A stretch of DNA of 49,554 nucleotides from JANXSS01 sp025356535 (GTDB taxonomy: Bacteria > Pseudomonadota > Gammaproteobacteria > Burkholderiales > Burkholderiaceae_D). The stretch is from contig JAYUMU010000145.1 of the NCBI GenBank assembly GCA_043762325.1, positions 1-49,554 of the forward strand. Direction: 5' to 3'. How positions within the stretch are numbered: the stretch's first letter is position 1; each line of letters begins with the position of its first letter. The translations under genes were made by a program, and so were the position numbers. The notes beneath the pieces are model-generated. The model saw only the letters and a list, made by a program, of their open reading frames with translations, made no database searches and had not been told where the DNA came from. Below are positions 34,457 to 43,448 of this stretch, piece by piece.

Positions 34457-35323
34457 TCAGAATACCGGCAGGCTTTCCGGCGCATGATTGCGCAGGGCTT
34501 TTCTGGCGGTCTCGAATTCCGGGAACACCGACTGCACCGTTGCCCAGAAGCGCGGGCCGTGGTTCATCTCGCGCAGGTGCGAGAGTTCATGGGCAATCAC
34601 GTAATCGACCAGCGGCAGGGCGAAATGCACCAGCCGCCAGTTCAGCCGGATCCTGCCGTCGGCCGTGCAGGAGCCCCACTGCGTGGTCGCCGACGACAGT
34701 GCGAAGGCGCGGTAGCTGACATCGAGCTTTGCGGCGTACAGCGGCAGGCGGGCGGCGAACAGGATCTTCGCCTGTGCCTGCAGCCAGGCCTGCACCCGGT
34801 CCTTCAGGCGCTCTTCTGCGGCACCCGCCGGCAGGCAAACGGTGAGCGTGCCTGCACCCGCATCGAAGACGATGCCCTCGCTGGCTTCGGCGCAGACGCG
34901 CAGCGTCAGGTCGCCGCCCAGGTACGGCACCCGGGCGCCGTCGCGCCACTGCAACTGCGGCGTCACGCGCCGCTCGGCGCGCTCGCGATGCTCGTGCAGC
35001 TTGGCCAGGATCCAGCGTTGCTTTTCCCGGATCGCATTCTCGATTTCACCGATGCCCACCCATTTCGGCGCGGTGATGCGCAAGCCCTCGTCGTCGATCA
35101 TGAAGCCGATGGTGCGTCGCGTGGAGCGGCGCAGCCGGTAACAGAGCTGGTGCTGGCCAAGCAGCAACCGGCGCTGGCCGGGGATGGCTGGCGCGCGTTC
35201 CGCGGGCGACGGTGATTGCAACGGCGCCCTTGCAGCCGGTCCCGCCATGACGACGCCCGCGACCGGCGGCAGCGCTACCTCGGGGGCATCATGGGATGCG
35301 TCGGAAAACAGCTCCAGCTGCAT
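34457..35323 (-). CDS. YgjP-type M48 family metallopeptidase (DUF45)
   Basis: The catalytic core is complete: RRTIGFMIDDEGLRITAP, a TQWGSCTADGRIRLNWRLVH block, and the zinc site HELSHLREMNHGPRFW. YgjP-like proteins are SprT/WSS1-like metallopeptidases with unclear substrates. From ATG 35323 (MQLELFSD) the product is 288 residues. The frame is open back to TTG 35566 (369 residues), and the stretch IIDLFRTPLKLLRK (near 35410) could be genuine, with TTG 35407 a possible start. The upstream part begins right after a fossil plsC 3' end, so the original 5' region may have been altered by the neighbouring duplication. Confidence 0.85.
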   Translation of the reverse strand: MQLELFSDASHDAPEVALPPVAGVVMAGPAARAPLQSPSPAERAPAIPGQRRLLLGQHQLCYRLRRSTRRTIGFMIDDEGLRITAPKWVGIGEIENAIREKQRWILAKLHEHRERAERRVTPQLQWRDGARVPYLGGDLTLRVCAEASEGIVFDAGAGTLTVCLPAGAAEERLKDRVQAWLQAQAKILFAARLPLYAAKLDVSYRAFALSSATTQWGSCTADGRIRLNWRLVHFALPLVDYVIAHELSHLREMNHGPRFWATVQSVFPEFETARKALRNHAPESLPVF

Positions 35324-35568
35324 CGCGCCGGTGTCTGCGCCGGCCTTCGGTCGCGCCAAAGGTGGCGGTTTCGCAGCAGGCGGCGTCTGTTTGCGCAGCA
35401 GCTTCAAGGGCGTTCGGAACAGGTCGATGATGTCGATGATGGATGGCGGCGTGAGTGTTGCGGTGCATGGGCCGGGGCCAGTCCTGCACCGGGCGGGTAT
35501 CGGTTGCAGGCCGCACGATGCATGCAGCCTTGCGGCTCTTGTGGCGTCCTGCCAAACGTTGGCCAATA

Positions 35569-35611
35569 TTACACCGGGCTTTCGCGTGGCGTCGATCCGG
35601 TCCCTGCAGGC
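35569..35611 (-). pseudogene. Fossil of the plsC 3' end (junction copy 1)
   Basis: On the minus strand this reads PAGTGSTPRESPV and a TAA stop, against PASTGSTSRESPV and TAA at the end of the real plsC (37212-37254). About 27 of the 32 core bases are the same. It lies between the first two-TM gene and the metallopeptidase gene. Confidence 0.75.
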
Positions 35612-35617
35612 ACGTCG

Positions 35618-36154
35618 CTAGCTCCGCAGACCTCCGCATACCATCTGCACCAGGCATACGGACAGGCAGGTACCGACTGCGCCGGACGCTGCAACACTAA
35701 TCCCATCAGTGATTTCGCCAAAGGCCGTGGGTGATCCGGGATCGGCCGGGTCGTATTCGACTACCGGCTTTGCATATCCGTGTCCGTCGTACACGTATTT
35801 ATCGCATACCGTTGCTCCCGATGGATCAATGGGGACCAGCACGCCATTTTGTCGACACTTCGGCTTTGCAAATCCACCGGCTTGCACGCGCTTTCGAATG
35901 CCGTCGCCAATCATCACCAGGCCGCCCGTTGTCAGCAAGGCCGGGATGGCGATAGTAGCGATCGCACATTTCGAAAATCTTCTGGTGGATCGGTTCGGGA
36001 GATTTGCCCGAAGATCGGCACGCGCATTCGCGTTCGCATCTGGCATGGGTATCGGCTGCGCGGGCGCGTGCACGAAACCACCGGCCTCCATGGTGTCAAT
36101 TGGCCGTGCCACCGGTATTTCGAAGTTTGTAGGAGAAGAAACATATGTTCGCAT
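35618..36154 (-). CDS. Orphan two-TM small membrane protein (copy A)
   Basis: I do not recognise this family. From ATG 36154 it is 178 residues, exactly as long as its paralogue at 36456. A polar N-tail of about 50 residues (EIPVARPIDTMEAGGFVHAP) is followed by RSTRRFSKCAIAT, a helix (IAIPALLTTGGLVMIGDG), a conserved loop (RKRVQAGGFAKPKCRQNGVLVPI, CDKY, PVVEYDPADPGS) and a second helix near the C-terminus, here with four Cys. The two loop Cys (KCR, VCDKY) are shared by both copies and may pair. The longer frame from TTG 36175 adds seven residues. No signal peptide is seen. Confidence 0.7.
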   Translation of the reverse strand: MRTYVSSPTNFEIPVARPIDTMEAGGFVHAPAQPIPMPDANANARADLRANLPNRSTRRFSKCAIATIAIPALLTTGGLVMIGDGIRKRVQAGGFAKPKCRQNGVLVPIDPSGATVCDKYVYDGHGYAKPVVEYDPADPGSPTAFGEITDGISVAASGAVGTCLSVCLVQMVCGGLRS

Positions 36155-36281
36155 GGCGTTCTCTTTCAAAAACAAGGTTTAATAAAGCGGCGAGCCGGCC
36201 GGCGCAATGCGGGAACCACATGCGATCAGGGATGAATCCGCAGGCGAACAGGATGGGAGTTCAGCAGGTTCTGATCTTGAT

Positions 36282-36313
36282 TTTTGCGTGACGTCGATCC
36301 GTTCCCGGCAGGC
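36282..36313 (-). pseudogene. Fossil of the plsC 3' end (junction copy 2)
   Basis: On the minus strand it reads HAGASPAGNGSTSRK, against YAGQTPASTGSTSRE of PlsC, then runs on without the stop. The core differs from junction copy 1 at 4 of 32 bases. It lies between the two paralogous two-TM genes, upstream of copy A. The sequence just below it (toward 36210) also repeats the promoter side of copy B (near 37049). Confidence 0.75.
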
Positions 36314-36455
36314 GAGGCGCCGGCATGCACTGCCCGCGCCTTCTTGAATCGCCGGGGAAGCGCGGCGTCCTGTGCCGCCTTGCAGTTGCCTTTCGGCAGG
36401 CAGTGCCTGGGCGCCCGCTTGCCCGGCGTTGCATGTGCGATCCGCAGGCAAGTCG

Positions 36456-36992
36456 CTAGGTCCGCAGACCTCCGTACAGTGTCTTCACGAGCCATACGGC
36501 CGTGCCGGTCGCGACTGTACCGAGCGTTGTAACGAAAGCCCCACCCATGAGTTCACTCAGGGCAGAGCGGGATCCGTGATCGGCCGGGTCGTATTCGACT
36601 ACGGGAGTCCAATTCCCGCCTGCATCCTTTTCATATTTATCACAATCGTTTGCTTCCGGTGAACTGATAGGGACCAGCACGCCATTGTTTCTGCACATTT
36701 CCTTGGCAAAGCCACCGGTTTGCACGCGCTTTCGAACCCCATCACCGATCAGCGCCAGGCCGGCCGTTGTCAGCAGTGTCGGGATGGTGACAGTGGCAAT
36801 CGCACATTTCGAAAATCTTCTGGTGGATCGGCTCGGGAGGTTTGACTGAAATTGCGCCCGCGCATCGGGCGTTGGTGCCGACCGTGCGGGAGCGGACACG
36901 ACACCACCGGCCTCCAGGGTATAAATGCGCTGCGCCACCGGTATTTCGATGTTTGCATGAGCCGAAGCATGAGCCGAAGCCGATGTTCGCAT
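36456..36992 (-). CDS. Orphan two-TM small membrane protein (copy B)
   Basis: The 178-residue paralogue of the gene at 35618 shares EIPVAQRIYTLEAGGVVSAP, NLPSRSTRRFSKCAIAT, TIPTLLTTAGLALIGDGVRKRVQ, GGFAKEMCRNNGVLVPIS, CDKY, PVVEYDPADHGS and the C-terminal GGLRT. The second helix (VTTLGTVATGTAVWLVKTLYGG) lacks the Cys of copy A. AAGGAAAAGG just before ATG 36992 is a strong ribosome site. Identity is high through the loop and first helix, so the loop is probably the functional part. Function unknown. Confidence 0.72.
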   Translation of the reverse strand: MRTSASAHASAHANIEIPVAQRIYTLEAGGVVSAPARSAPTPDARAQFQSNLPSRSTRRFSKCAIATVTIPTLLTTAGLALIGDGVRKRVQTGGFAKEMCRNNGVLVPISSPEANDCDKYEKDAGGNWTPVVEYDPADHGSRSALSELMGGAFVTTLGTVATGTAVWLVKTLYGGLRT

Positions 36993-37211
36993 GGCCTTTT
37001 CCTTCAAAAATTAGGGTTGCAAGAAGCGGCAAGCCGGTCGGCGCAATGCGGGAACCACATGCGATCAGGTATGCATCCGCAGACGCTAGGATGAGAGTTC
37101 AGAAGATTTTTATTTTGATAAAACATAAACGGTGCGATGGTGCGCAAGGCACCCCGTCGATCAAGAAGCCGATGCTGCGGTGCCTGCGCCGGTGTCAGAT
37201 TGCGCCGACCC

Positions 37212-37994
37212 TTAGACCGGGCTTTCGCGGGACGTCGATCCGGTACTGGCAGGCGTCTGCCCGGCATACGCCGCCGGCGAAATCACCCGCATCTCCGCCT
37301 CGATCCACTGCTCGACTTTTTTCATCAGCTCGGCGGGGCTCAGGCCGTCCGGTGCGATCGGCTTGCCGATGGAGACCGTGATCAGGCCCGGCTTCTTGAT
37401 GAAGGAATTCTTCGGCCAGCACTCGCCGGCATTGACGGCGATGGGCAGCACCGGCGTGTTGGTTTCGACTGCCAGGCGCGCGCCGCCGCCCTTGTAGCGG
37501 CCGGTCTCGCCGACACGCATGCGGGTGCCTTCCGGGAACATGATGATCCACTGGCCGTCGGCCAGCCGGCGCCGGCCTTGCGTGACGACCTGGGCGAAGG
37601 CATCCGTGCCCTTGCTGCGATCGATCGGGATCATGCGCAACAGCGCAATGCCCCAGCCGAAGAAGGGAATGTAGGTCAGCTCCTTCTTGAACACGTACAC
37701 CAGCGGGCGCGGCATGTAGTACAGGTAGAAGATGGTTTCCCACGCCGACTGGTGCTTCGAGAGCAGGATCATCGGCGCATCCTGCAGGTTTTCAACACCC
37801 TTGATCTGGTAGCGGATGCCGCAGATGACTTTCGCCGTCCAGACCACGAACATGTTCCAGCGCGAGGTCCAGTAGTAGCGCTTGTTGTACGGCAGCGGCG
37901 CAAACAGGAAGCAGGCAAATGCCCAGATCACGGTGGCCACCACCATCAGCAGCACGAACAGCAGGGAACGCAGGAACGGAATGATACGGGCCAT
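37212..37994 (-). CDS. plsC: 1-acyl-sn-glycerol-3-phosphate acyltransferase
   Basis: The 260-residue inner-membrane enzyme makes phosphatidic acid from lysophosphatidic acid. It has an N-terminal helix, the acyltransferase HX4E motif (KHQSAWET; most families have HX4D), the glycerol-phosphate site FPEGTRMR, and PVLPIAVNAGE. The last 13 codons and stop are the source of the fossil copies at 35569-35611 and 36282-36313. It follows gmhB, as in many Burkholderiales. Confidence 0.93.
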   Translation of the reverse strand: MARIIPFLRSLLFVLLMVVATVIWAFACFLFAPLPYNKRYYWTSRWNMFVVWTAKVICGIRYQIKGVENLQDAPMILLSKHQSAWETIFYLYYMPRPLVYVFKKELTYIPFFGWGIALLRMIPIDRSKGTDAFAQVVTQGRRRLADGQWIIMFPEGTRMRVGETGRYKGGGARLAVETNTPVLPIAVNAGECWPKNSFIKKPGLITVSIGKPIAPDGLSPAELMKKVEQWIEAEMRVISPAAYAGQTPASTGSTSRESPV

Positions 37995-38065
37995 CGGAAC
38001 TCCAGAATGTGAACGCTGCAGTATTGTGCCTCAATGCGAGGCCGTCCAACCATTGATCCGGTCGG

Positions 38066-38608
38066 CTAGCCGTTCGTCTCGAGCAGCCGGTCGACGACTG
38101 CGGCCAGGTTCGGAAAGACCGTGGTGCCCGGCGGCAGGCCGCCGGCGTCCCGGGTCTTTTCGCCCTTGCCGGTCAATACCAGGTACGGCACGCAGCCGGC
38201 CATGAAGCCGGCCTGCAGGTCGCGCAGGGAATCGCCCACCGTGGGCACGCCCTTGAGACTGACATCGAGGCGCTGCGCCAGCGAGACCAGCATGCCGGGC
38301 CGGGGCTTGCGGCAATCGCAGTTGTCGTCGGCGGCATGCGGGCAGAAGAACACGGCGTCGAAATGCGCGCCGACCTGCTGCGCGGCCGCATGCATCTTCT
38401 GATGGATGGCGTTCAGGGTCGCCATCGAAAACAGGCCGCGCGCAATGCCCGACTGGTTGGTGGCCACCACGACCCGGTAACCGGCCTGGTTCAGGCGCGC
38501 CACCGCTTCGAGCGAACCCGGTATCGGCAGCCACTCCTGCGGCGACTTGATGAAGGCATCCGAGTCCAGGTTCAGGACGCCGTCGCGGTCGAGAATGATG
38601 AGTTTCAT
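38066..38608 (-). CDS. gmhB: D-glycero-beta-D-manno-heptose 1,7-bisphosphate 7-phosphatase
   Basis: The 180-residue HAD phosphatase has the nucleophile motif DRDGVLN, ATNQSGIARG, the zinc loop CPHAADDNCDC, KPRPGML and the GDSLRDLQAG acid motif. GmhB acts in ADP-heptose synthesis for LPS core. It sits between glyS and plsC on the minus strand, the usual order in this bacterial group. Confidence 0.95.
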   Translation of the reverse strand: MKLIILDRDGVLNLDSDAFIKSPQEWLPIPGSLEAVARLNQAGYRVVVATNQSGIARGLFSMATLNAIHQKMHAAAQQVGAHFDAVFFCPHAADDNCDCRKPRPGMLVSLAQRLDVSLKGVPTVGDSLRDLQAGFMAGCVPYLVLTGKGEKTRDAGGLPPGTTVFPNLAAVVDRLLETNG

Positions 38609-38642
38609 GCGCGTTTTGCCAGGTTCCGAACGGCGCTGTTGC

Positions 38643-40757
38643 TCAGCTCGCCAGCTTCGAAATATCCGCGACCCGGTTCATCATCCGGTGCAGTTGCGCC
38701 AGCAGTGCCAGCCGGTTCTCGCGCAGCTGCAAATCGTCCGCATTGACCATCACCTGCTCGAAGAACAGGTCGACGCCGGCGCGAAGACCCGCCAGGCGGG
38801 TGAGCGCCGCCTGGAAGTCGGCGGCCGCAAAGGCGCGGTCGATCGCCGGCGCGCAGTCGAGCATGGCCGCATGCAATGCCTGCTCCTGCGGCGCGCCCTT
38901 GGCCCCCAGCACGGCCGTGTCGACCGTTGCCGGCACCGCTTCGGCTTTCTTGAGGATATTGGTGATGCGCTTGTTGGCGGCGGCCAGCGCGCCGCTTTCC
39001 GGCAGGGCAGCAAATGCGCGCACCGCGTCGAGCCGCTCGACCAGGTTGTCGAGCGTATCGGGCTGGGGGGCGACCACCGCTTCGATCTCGTGCGGCGCAT
39101 AACCGCGCTCGCGCAGGAGGCCGCGCAGGCGGTCGTACAGGAAGGCCAGGGCGTCTGTCTCGGGACTCTTGAATGCGGCATTGCCGGCAAATACGGCAGC
39201 GGCTTCGGCCAGCAGATGCGGCAGCGACAGCGGCAGGCGTTTTTCGACCAGCATGCGCAGGATGCCCAGGGCATGACGGCGCAGGGCGAACGGGTCCTTG
39301 TCGCCGGTTGGCTGCAGGCCGATGCCCCAGATGCCGACCAGGGTTTCGAGCTTGTCGGCCAGCGCAACGGTGGTGCCGGTGGCGCTGCCGGGCAGGGCGT
39401 CGCCGGCATAGCGCGGCTGGTAATGTTCGCTCGCTGCCAGGGCCACTTCGGCCGGCTCGCCGTCATGGCGGGCATAGTAGGTGCCCATGATTCCCTGCAG
39501 CTCGGGAAACTCGCCGACCATGTCGGTGATCAGGTCGGTCTTGGCCAGCAGGGCGCCGCGCTCGGCCAGCGCGATGGCCGGCGCATCCTGGCCCAGGGCG
39601 CGGGCGATTGCGCCGGCCAGGCGCACGACGCGCGCGGTGCGCTCGCGCTGGGTGCCCAGCTTGTTGTGATAGACCACGCTCTGCAGGCCCGGCAGACGCG
39701 CTTCGAGGGTTTTCTTCTGGTCTTGCTCGTAGAAGAATTTCGCATCCGACAGCCGTGGCCGGACCACGCGCTCGTTGCCTTCGATGATGTGGCGCGGGTC
39801 GTCGGTGGCAAGATTGGAGACGACCAGAAAGCGCGAGCGCAGGCGCCCGGCGGCGTCGGTCAGGGCAAAGTATTTCTGGTTGGTCTGCATCGTCAGGATC
39901 AGGCATTCCTGCGGCACGGCCAGGAACTGCTCCTCGAAGCTGCAGGCATACACCACCGGCCACTCGACCAGTGCCGTGACTTCGTCGAGCAAGGCTTCGG
40001 GCATCAGCACCGTGTCGGCGCCGGCCTGCGCCAGGAGCGCCGCGCGGATCTTCTCACGACGGGCGACGACACCGGGCACGACCTGGCCCTGCGCCTCGAG
40101 TACTTCCCCGTACTGCTCGGCATGCGCGATGGTGATGGCGCCTTTTGAGAGGAAGCGGTGGCCGAGCGTGGTGCGGCCAGCCTGCAGGCCGAGCACGCGC
40201 AGGTCGACGATGTCGGCGCCGTGCAGGGCGATCACCTGGTGCACCGGCCGCACGAACTGCACCGTTGCGCCGTCGGGGCGCTGGTAACTCATCACCTTCG
40301 GTATCGGCAGCTTGCCGATGCTCTCTTCGAGCGCGGCCTGCAATGCCGCCTGCAGGCCGGTGCCAGACGCCGTGTAGCTGTAGAAAAGACTTTCGGCCTT
40401 GCCGTCGGCGGCGCGTTCGAGTTGCGCCGGATCGATCGACGCGACACCGGTTGCCGCCGCCAGCGCGGCGAGTTTTTTCAGCAGCGGCGGGGTCGGGTTG
40501 CCGGTCGCGTCGAGGGCAACCGTCACCGGCAGGACTTTCTCGCGCAGGGTCTTGTCCGGCGCGACGGCGCGCACCTGCGTGATCGACACGGCCAGGCGGC
40601 GCGGCGTGGCGTACGCGGTGGCCGTCGCCCCGGTGTCGAGAATGCCGCGCGCCTGCAGGCCGGCCGTGATGCCGGCGGCAAACGCCTCGCCCAGTCGCGC
40701 CAGGGCTTTCGGCGGCAGTTCTTCGGTCAGCAGTTCTACGAGCAGTGTCTGGTTCAT
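38643..40757 (-). CDS. glyS: Glycyl-tRNA synthetase beta subunit
   Basis: The 704-residue beta chain begins MNQTLLVELLTEELPPKALARLG and holds the HD-like and anticodon/DALR regions at the C-end. With GlyQ it forms the alpha2-beta2 enzyme. An alternative ATG at 40799 overlaps the glyQ stop (ATGA) and adds 14 residues; that coupling is attractive, but the family alignment starts at MNQT. It is followed by gmhB 34 bases on. Confidence 0.96.
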   Translation of the reverse strand: MNQTLLVELLTEELPPKALARLGEAFAAGITAGLQARGILDTGATATAYATPRRLAVSITQVRAVAPDKTLREKVLPVTVALDATGNPTPPLLKKLAALAAATGVASIDPAQLERAADGKAESLFYSYTASGTGLQAALQAALEESIGKLPIPKVMSYQRPDGATVQFVRPVHQVIALHGADIVDLRVLGLQAGRTTLGHRFLSKGAITIAHAEQYGEVLEAQGQVVPGVVARREKIRAALLAQAGADTVLMPEALLDEVTALVEWPVVYACSFEEQFLAVPQECLILTMQTNQKYFALTDAAGRLRSRFLVVSNLATDDPRHIIEGNERVVRPRLSDAKFFYEQDQKKTLEARLPGLQSVVYHNKLGTQRERTARVVRLAGAIARALGQDAPAIALAERGALLAKTDLITDMVGEFPELQGIMGTYYARHDGEPAEVALAASEHYQPRYAGDALPGSATGTTVALADKLETLVGIWGIGLQPTGDKDPFALRRHALGILRMLVEKRLPLSLPHLLAEAAAVFAGNAAFKSPETDALAFLYDRLRGLLRERGYAPHEIEAVVAPQPDTLDNLVERLDAVRAFAALPESGALAAANKRITNILKKAEAVPATVDTAVLGAKGAPQEQALHAAMLDCAPAIDRAFAAADFQAALTRLAGLRAGVDLFFEQVMVNADDLQLRENRLALLAQLHRMMNRVADISKLAS

Positions 40758-40795
40758 GTTTGAAAAGGTGGTGCCGGATGAAACGGCTGGGGAAG

Positions 40796-41719
40796 TCATG
40801 CCGCCGCCCGGCTGGCGTCGACCGGTCCGCACATCGGAAAGCCGAGCGCTTCGCGCGAGGCGTAATAGGCAAGCGCGACGGCGCGCGAGAGGTTGCGGAT
40901 GCGGCCGATGTAGGCGGCGCGCTCGGTGACCGAAATCGCACCGCGGGCGTCGAGCAGGTTGAAGGTGTGCGCCGCCTTCAGGATCATTTCATAGGCCGGC
41001 AGCGCCAGCGGCACGTCCAGCAGGCGACGGGCTTCGGCTTCGTAATTGCCGAACAGGGAAAACAGGAATTCGGCGTTCGAATATTCGAAATTGTAGGTCG
41101 ACTGCTCGACCTCGTTCTGGTGGAACACGTCGCCGTAGGTCAGGCGGCGACCGGGCGGGCCGCCCGCGGCCGGCTCGGTCCAGACCAGGTCGTAGACGTT
41201 TTCCACGCCCTGCAGGTACATCGCCAGGCGCTCGATGCCATAGGTGATCTCGCCCAACACCGGCTTGCAGTCGAGGCCGCCGACCTGCTGGAAATAGGTG
41301 AACTGGGTCACTTCCATGCCGTTCAACCAGACTTCCCAGCCCAGGCCCCAGGCGCCCAGGGTCGGGTTTTCCCAGTCGTCCTCGACGAAGCGCACGTCGT
41401 TCTTGGTCAGGTCCAGGCCGAGCGCGGCAAGCGAGCCCAGGTACAGTTCGATGATGTTTTCCGGCGCCGGTTTGAGCACCACCTGGTACTGGTAATAGTG
41501 CTGCATGCGGTTGGGATTTTCACCGTAGCGGCCATCCTTGGGCCGACGCGACGGCTGCACGTAGGCGGCGCGCCAGGGTTCCGGGCCGATCGCCCGCAGG
41601 AAGGTCGCGGTATGCGAGGTGCCGGCGCCGACCTCCATGTCGTACGGTTGCAGCAGGGCGCAGCCTTGCGCGTCCCAGTAGGCTTGCAGGGTCAGGATTG
41701 TCTGTTGAAAGGTCAGCAT
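40796..41719 (-). CDS. glyQ: Glycyl-tRNA synthetase alpha subunit
   Basis: The 307-residue class II catalytic subunit begins MLTFQQTILTLQAYWDAQGC and has the highly conserved AAYVQPSRRPKDGRYGENPN, MQHYYQYQVVLKP and WEVWLNGMEVTQFTYFQQ blocks. It activates glycine and charges tRNA-Gly with GlyS. It lies between lnt and glyS in the minus-strand block. Confidence 0.97.
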   Translation of the reverse strand: MLTFQQTILTLQAYWDAQGCALLQPYDMEVGAGTSHTATFLRAIGPEPWRAAYVQPSRRPKDGRYGENPNRMQHYYQYQVVLKPAPENIIELYLGSLAALGLDLTKNDVRFVEDDWENPTLGAWGLGWEVWLNGMEVTQFTYFQQVGGLDCKPVLGEITYGIERLAMYLQGVENVYDLVWTEPAAGGPPGRRLTYGDVFHQNEVEQSTYNFEYSNAEFLFSLFGNYEAEARRLLDVPLALPAYEMILKAAHTFNLLDARGAISVTERAAYIGRIRNLSRAVALAYYASREALGFPMCGPVDASRAAA

Positions 41720-41758
41720 CGCTCGGTTCGGTAGGGTGGTTTTTGCGAACCTGCGATT

Positions 41759-43345
41759 TTAACAGCGCTGCAGGCGATGCCGGCGCCGCTTGTTCAATTG
41801 GCTTCTGCCCGACACGGTCGCCGCCGCCAGCATGAGCGCCGCAAGTATCACCACGGCGCCGTTGCCCATGACGATGAACGGCGTCAGGCCGGCATATCCC
41901 TGCACCGGCGCGGCCAGCACGCCGCGGGTGTAGGGTGCCAGCTGCGCCAGGACCTGGCCGGTGGGGCCGATCACGGCGGTCGCACCGGTGTTGGTCGCGC
42001 GCAGCATCGGCCGCCCGGTCTCCAAGGCGCGCATCTGCGAAATCTGCAGATGCTGCGGCAGCGCGATGGTGTTGCCGAACCAGGCGATGTTGGAGACATT
42101 GAGCAGCATGGTCGGCAGGGGCTGGCTGCGGGCGGCGCGCTCGCGCATCTGCGCGGCGATTTCTTCGCCGAACAGGTCTTCGTAGCAGATGTTGGGCAAG
42201 ACCCACTGGTCCCTGACCGCGAAGGGCGGTTGGATCGGATTGCCGCGGGTCTGGTCGCCCAGCGGCATCTGCAGGAAGTCGACGAACCAGCGAAAGCCGG
42301 CCGGAATGAATTCGCCGAACGGCACCAGGTGGTGCTTGTCGTAGCGGTAGGCGGGCGCCACGGCGGCAATCGGCACCGGAAACCCGGCCGGTGCCGGGCC
42401 GGCCGGCTCGAGCACCAGCAGGCTGTTGGTGTACTGCGCCGGGCTGTCCGAGACCGGCATGCCGATCAGGACGTGGCTGCCGGTGCGGGTGGCGAAGTCG
42501 GCGATGCGTTGCAGGTAGTCGGGGGGCAGCTGCTGACGCGTCACCGGCAGCGCCGTTTCCGGCGTGGCGATCAGGTCGGCCGGCGCCTGCGTGATCAGGG
42601 CGTCGTACAGGCCCAGGGTCGCGCCGAGCTGCGCCTGGTCGAACTTCATTTCCTGCGCTATGTTTCCCTGCAGCAGACGCACCGTGATCGGTGCGCCGGC
42701 CGGCGTCGTCCAGGCATGTGCGCGCAGGAACTGGCCGGTGCCGAACAGCAGGGCTACCAGCAGCAGCAAGCCGACCGGACGCCGCCGCGAGCCGGACCGT
42801 TCGGTCACCAGCAGCACCAGCGTTGCGGCGACGACGGCAGCGGCCATGCTCACGCCATAGATGCCGATGACCGGTGCAAACCCGGCCAGGGGCGCGGCAA
42901 CATGCGCATAGCCGGAGGATAACCAGGGAAAGCCGGTGAAGATCCAGGCGCGCGTCCACTCGGCCAGCATCATCGTCGCCGGCAGGACCAGCAGGAGGGT
43001 AACCGCCGGGCTGCAGCCGGCACGCTCCTGCAGCCAGCGGGCGCCACCGGTGGCTGCACCCGCCAGCAAGCCCAGGCCACTTGTCAGCAAGCCGATTGCC
43101 AGCACGGTCAGCCAGGCAGGCATGCCGCCGATGTCGTGCAGGCTCACGTAGAGCCAGTAGACGCCGGCGCTGGTGGCGGCAAAGCTGTAGAGCCAGCCGA
43201 ACAGGGCCGCCTGGCGCGCGCCCGGGGCGCGCATGACCAGCCAGAAGAGGATTGCAGTCCAGAGAATTTGCAGCGGCCAGGCGCCGAAGGGCGCGAAGGC
43301 AAAGACATTCAGGGCGCCGGCGACCAGGACAAGCAGAATCGGCAT
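41759..43345 (-). CDS. lnt: Apolipoprotein N-acyltransferase
   Basis: The 528-residue inner-membrane enzyme adds the third acyl chain to lipoproteins. Several N-terminal helices are followed by the nitrilase-like domain with the catalytic Glu (ATPETALP), Lys (YDKHHLVPFGE) and Cys (NICYEDLFGEE), and a C-terminal helix. ATG 43345 gives MPILLVLVAGALNVFAFAPFG, a normal Lnt start. In-frame GTG 43375 or TTG 43435 would lengthen it toward the corC stop, and a start there would fit a tightly packed corC-lnt pair. Confidence 0.94.
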   Translation of the reverse strand: MPILLVLVAGALNVFAFAPFGAWPLQILWTAILFWLVMRAPGARQAALFGWLYSFAATSAGVYWLYVSLHDIGGMPAWLTVLAIGLLTSGLGLLAGAATGGARWLQERAGCSPAVTLLLVLPATMMLAEWTRAWIFTGFPWLSSGYAHVAAPLAGFAPVIGIYGVSMAAAVVAATLVLLVTERSGSRRRPVGLLLLVALLFGTGQFLRAHAWTTPAGAPITVRLLQGNIAQEMKFDQAQLGATLGLYDALITQAPADLIATPETALPVTRQQLPPDYLQRIADFATRTGSHVLIGMPVSDSPAQYTNSLLVLEPAGPAPAGFPVPIAAVAPAYRYDKHHLVPFGEFIPAGFRWFVDFLQMPLGDQTRGNPIQPPFAVRDQWVLPNICYEDLFGEEIAAQMRERAARSQPLPTMLLNVSNIAWFGNTIALPQHLQISQMRALETGRPMLRATNTGATAVIGPTGQVLAQLAPYTRGVLAAPVQGYAGLTPFIVMGNGAVVILAALMLAAATVSGRSQLNKRRRHRLQRC

Positions 43346-43448
43346 GCGCCCGGACGGAGCGGCGAAACGCTGCACGTCGGCCTGTGGTGCCGGTGCAAGG
43401 GCCGGTGCAGATGCGGGCGCAGGCCCGGGCGGCAATGCGGCGCCTATG

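Noticed and set aside
35580..37254. Integron-like attC cassettes
   Set aside because: The three repeated 32-base cores read as the plsC C-terminus and do not show the paired inverted core sites of attC.
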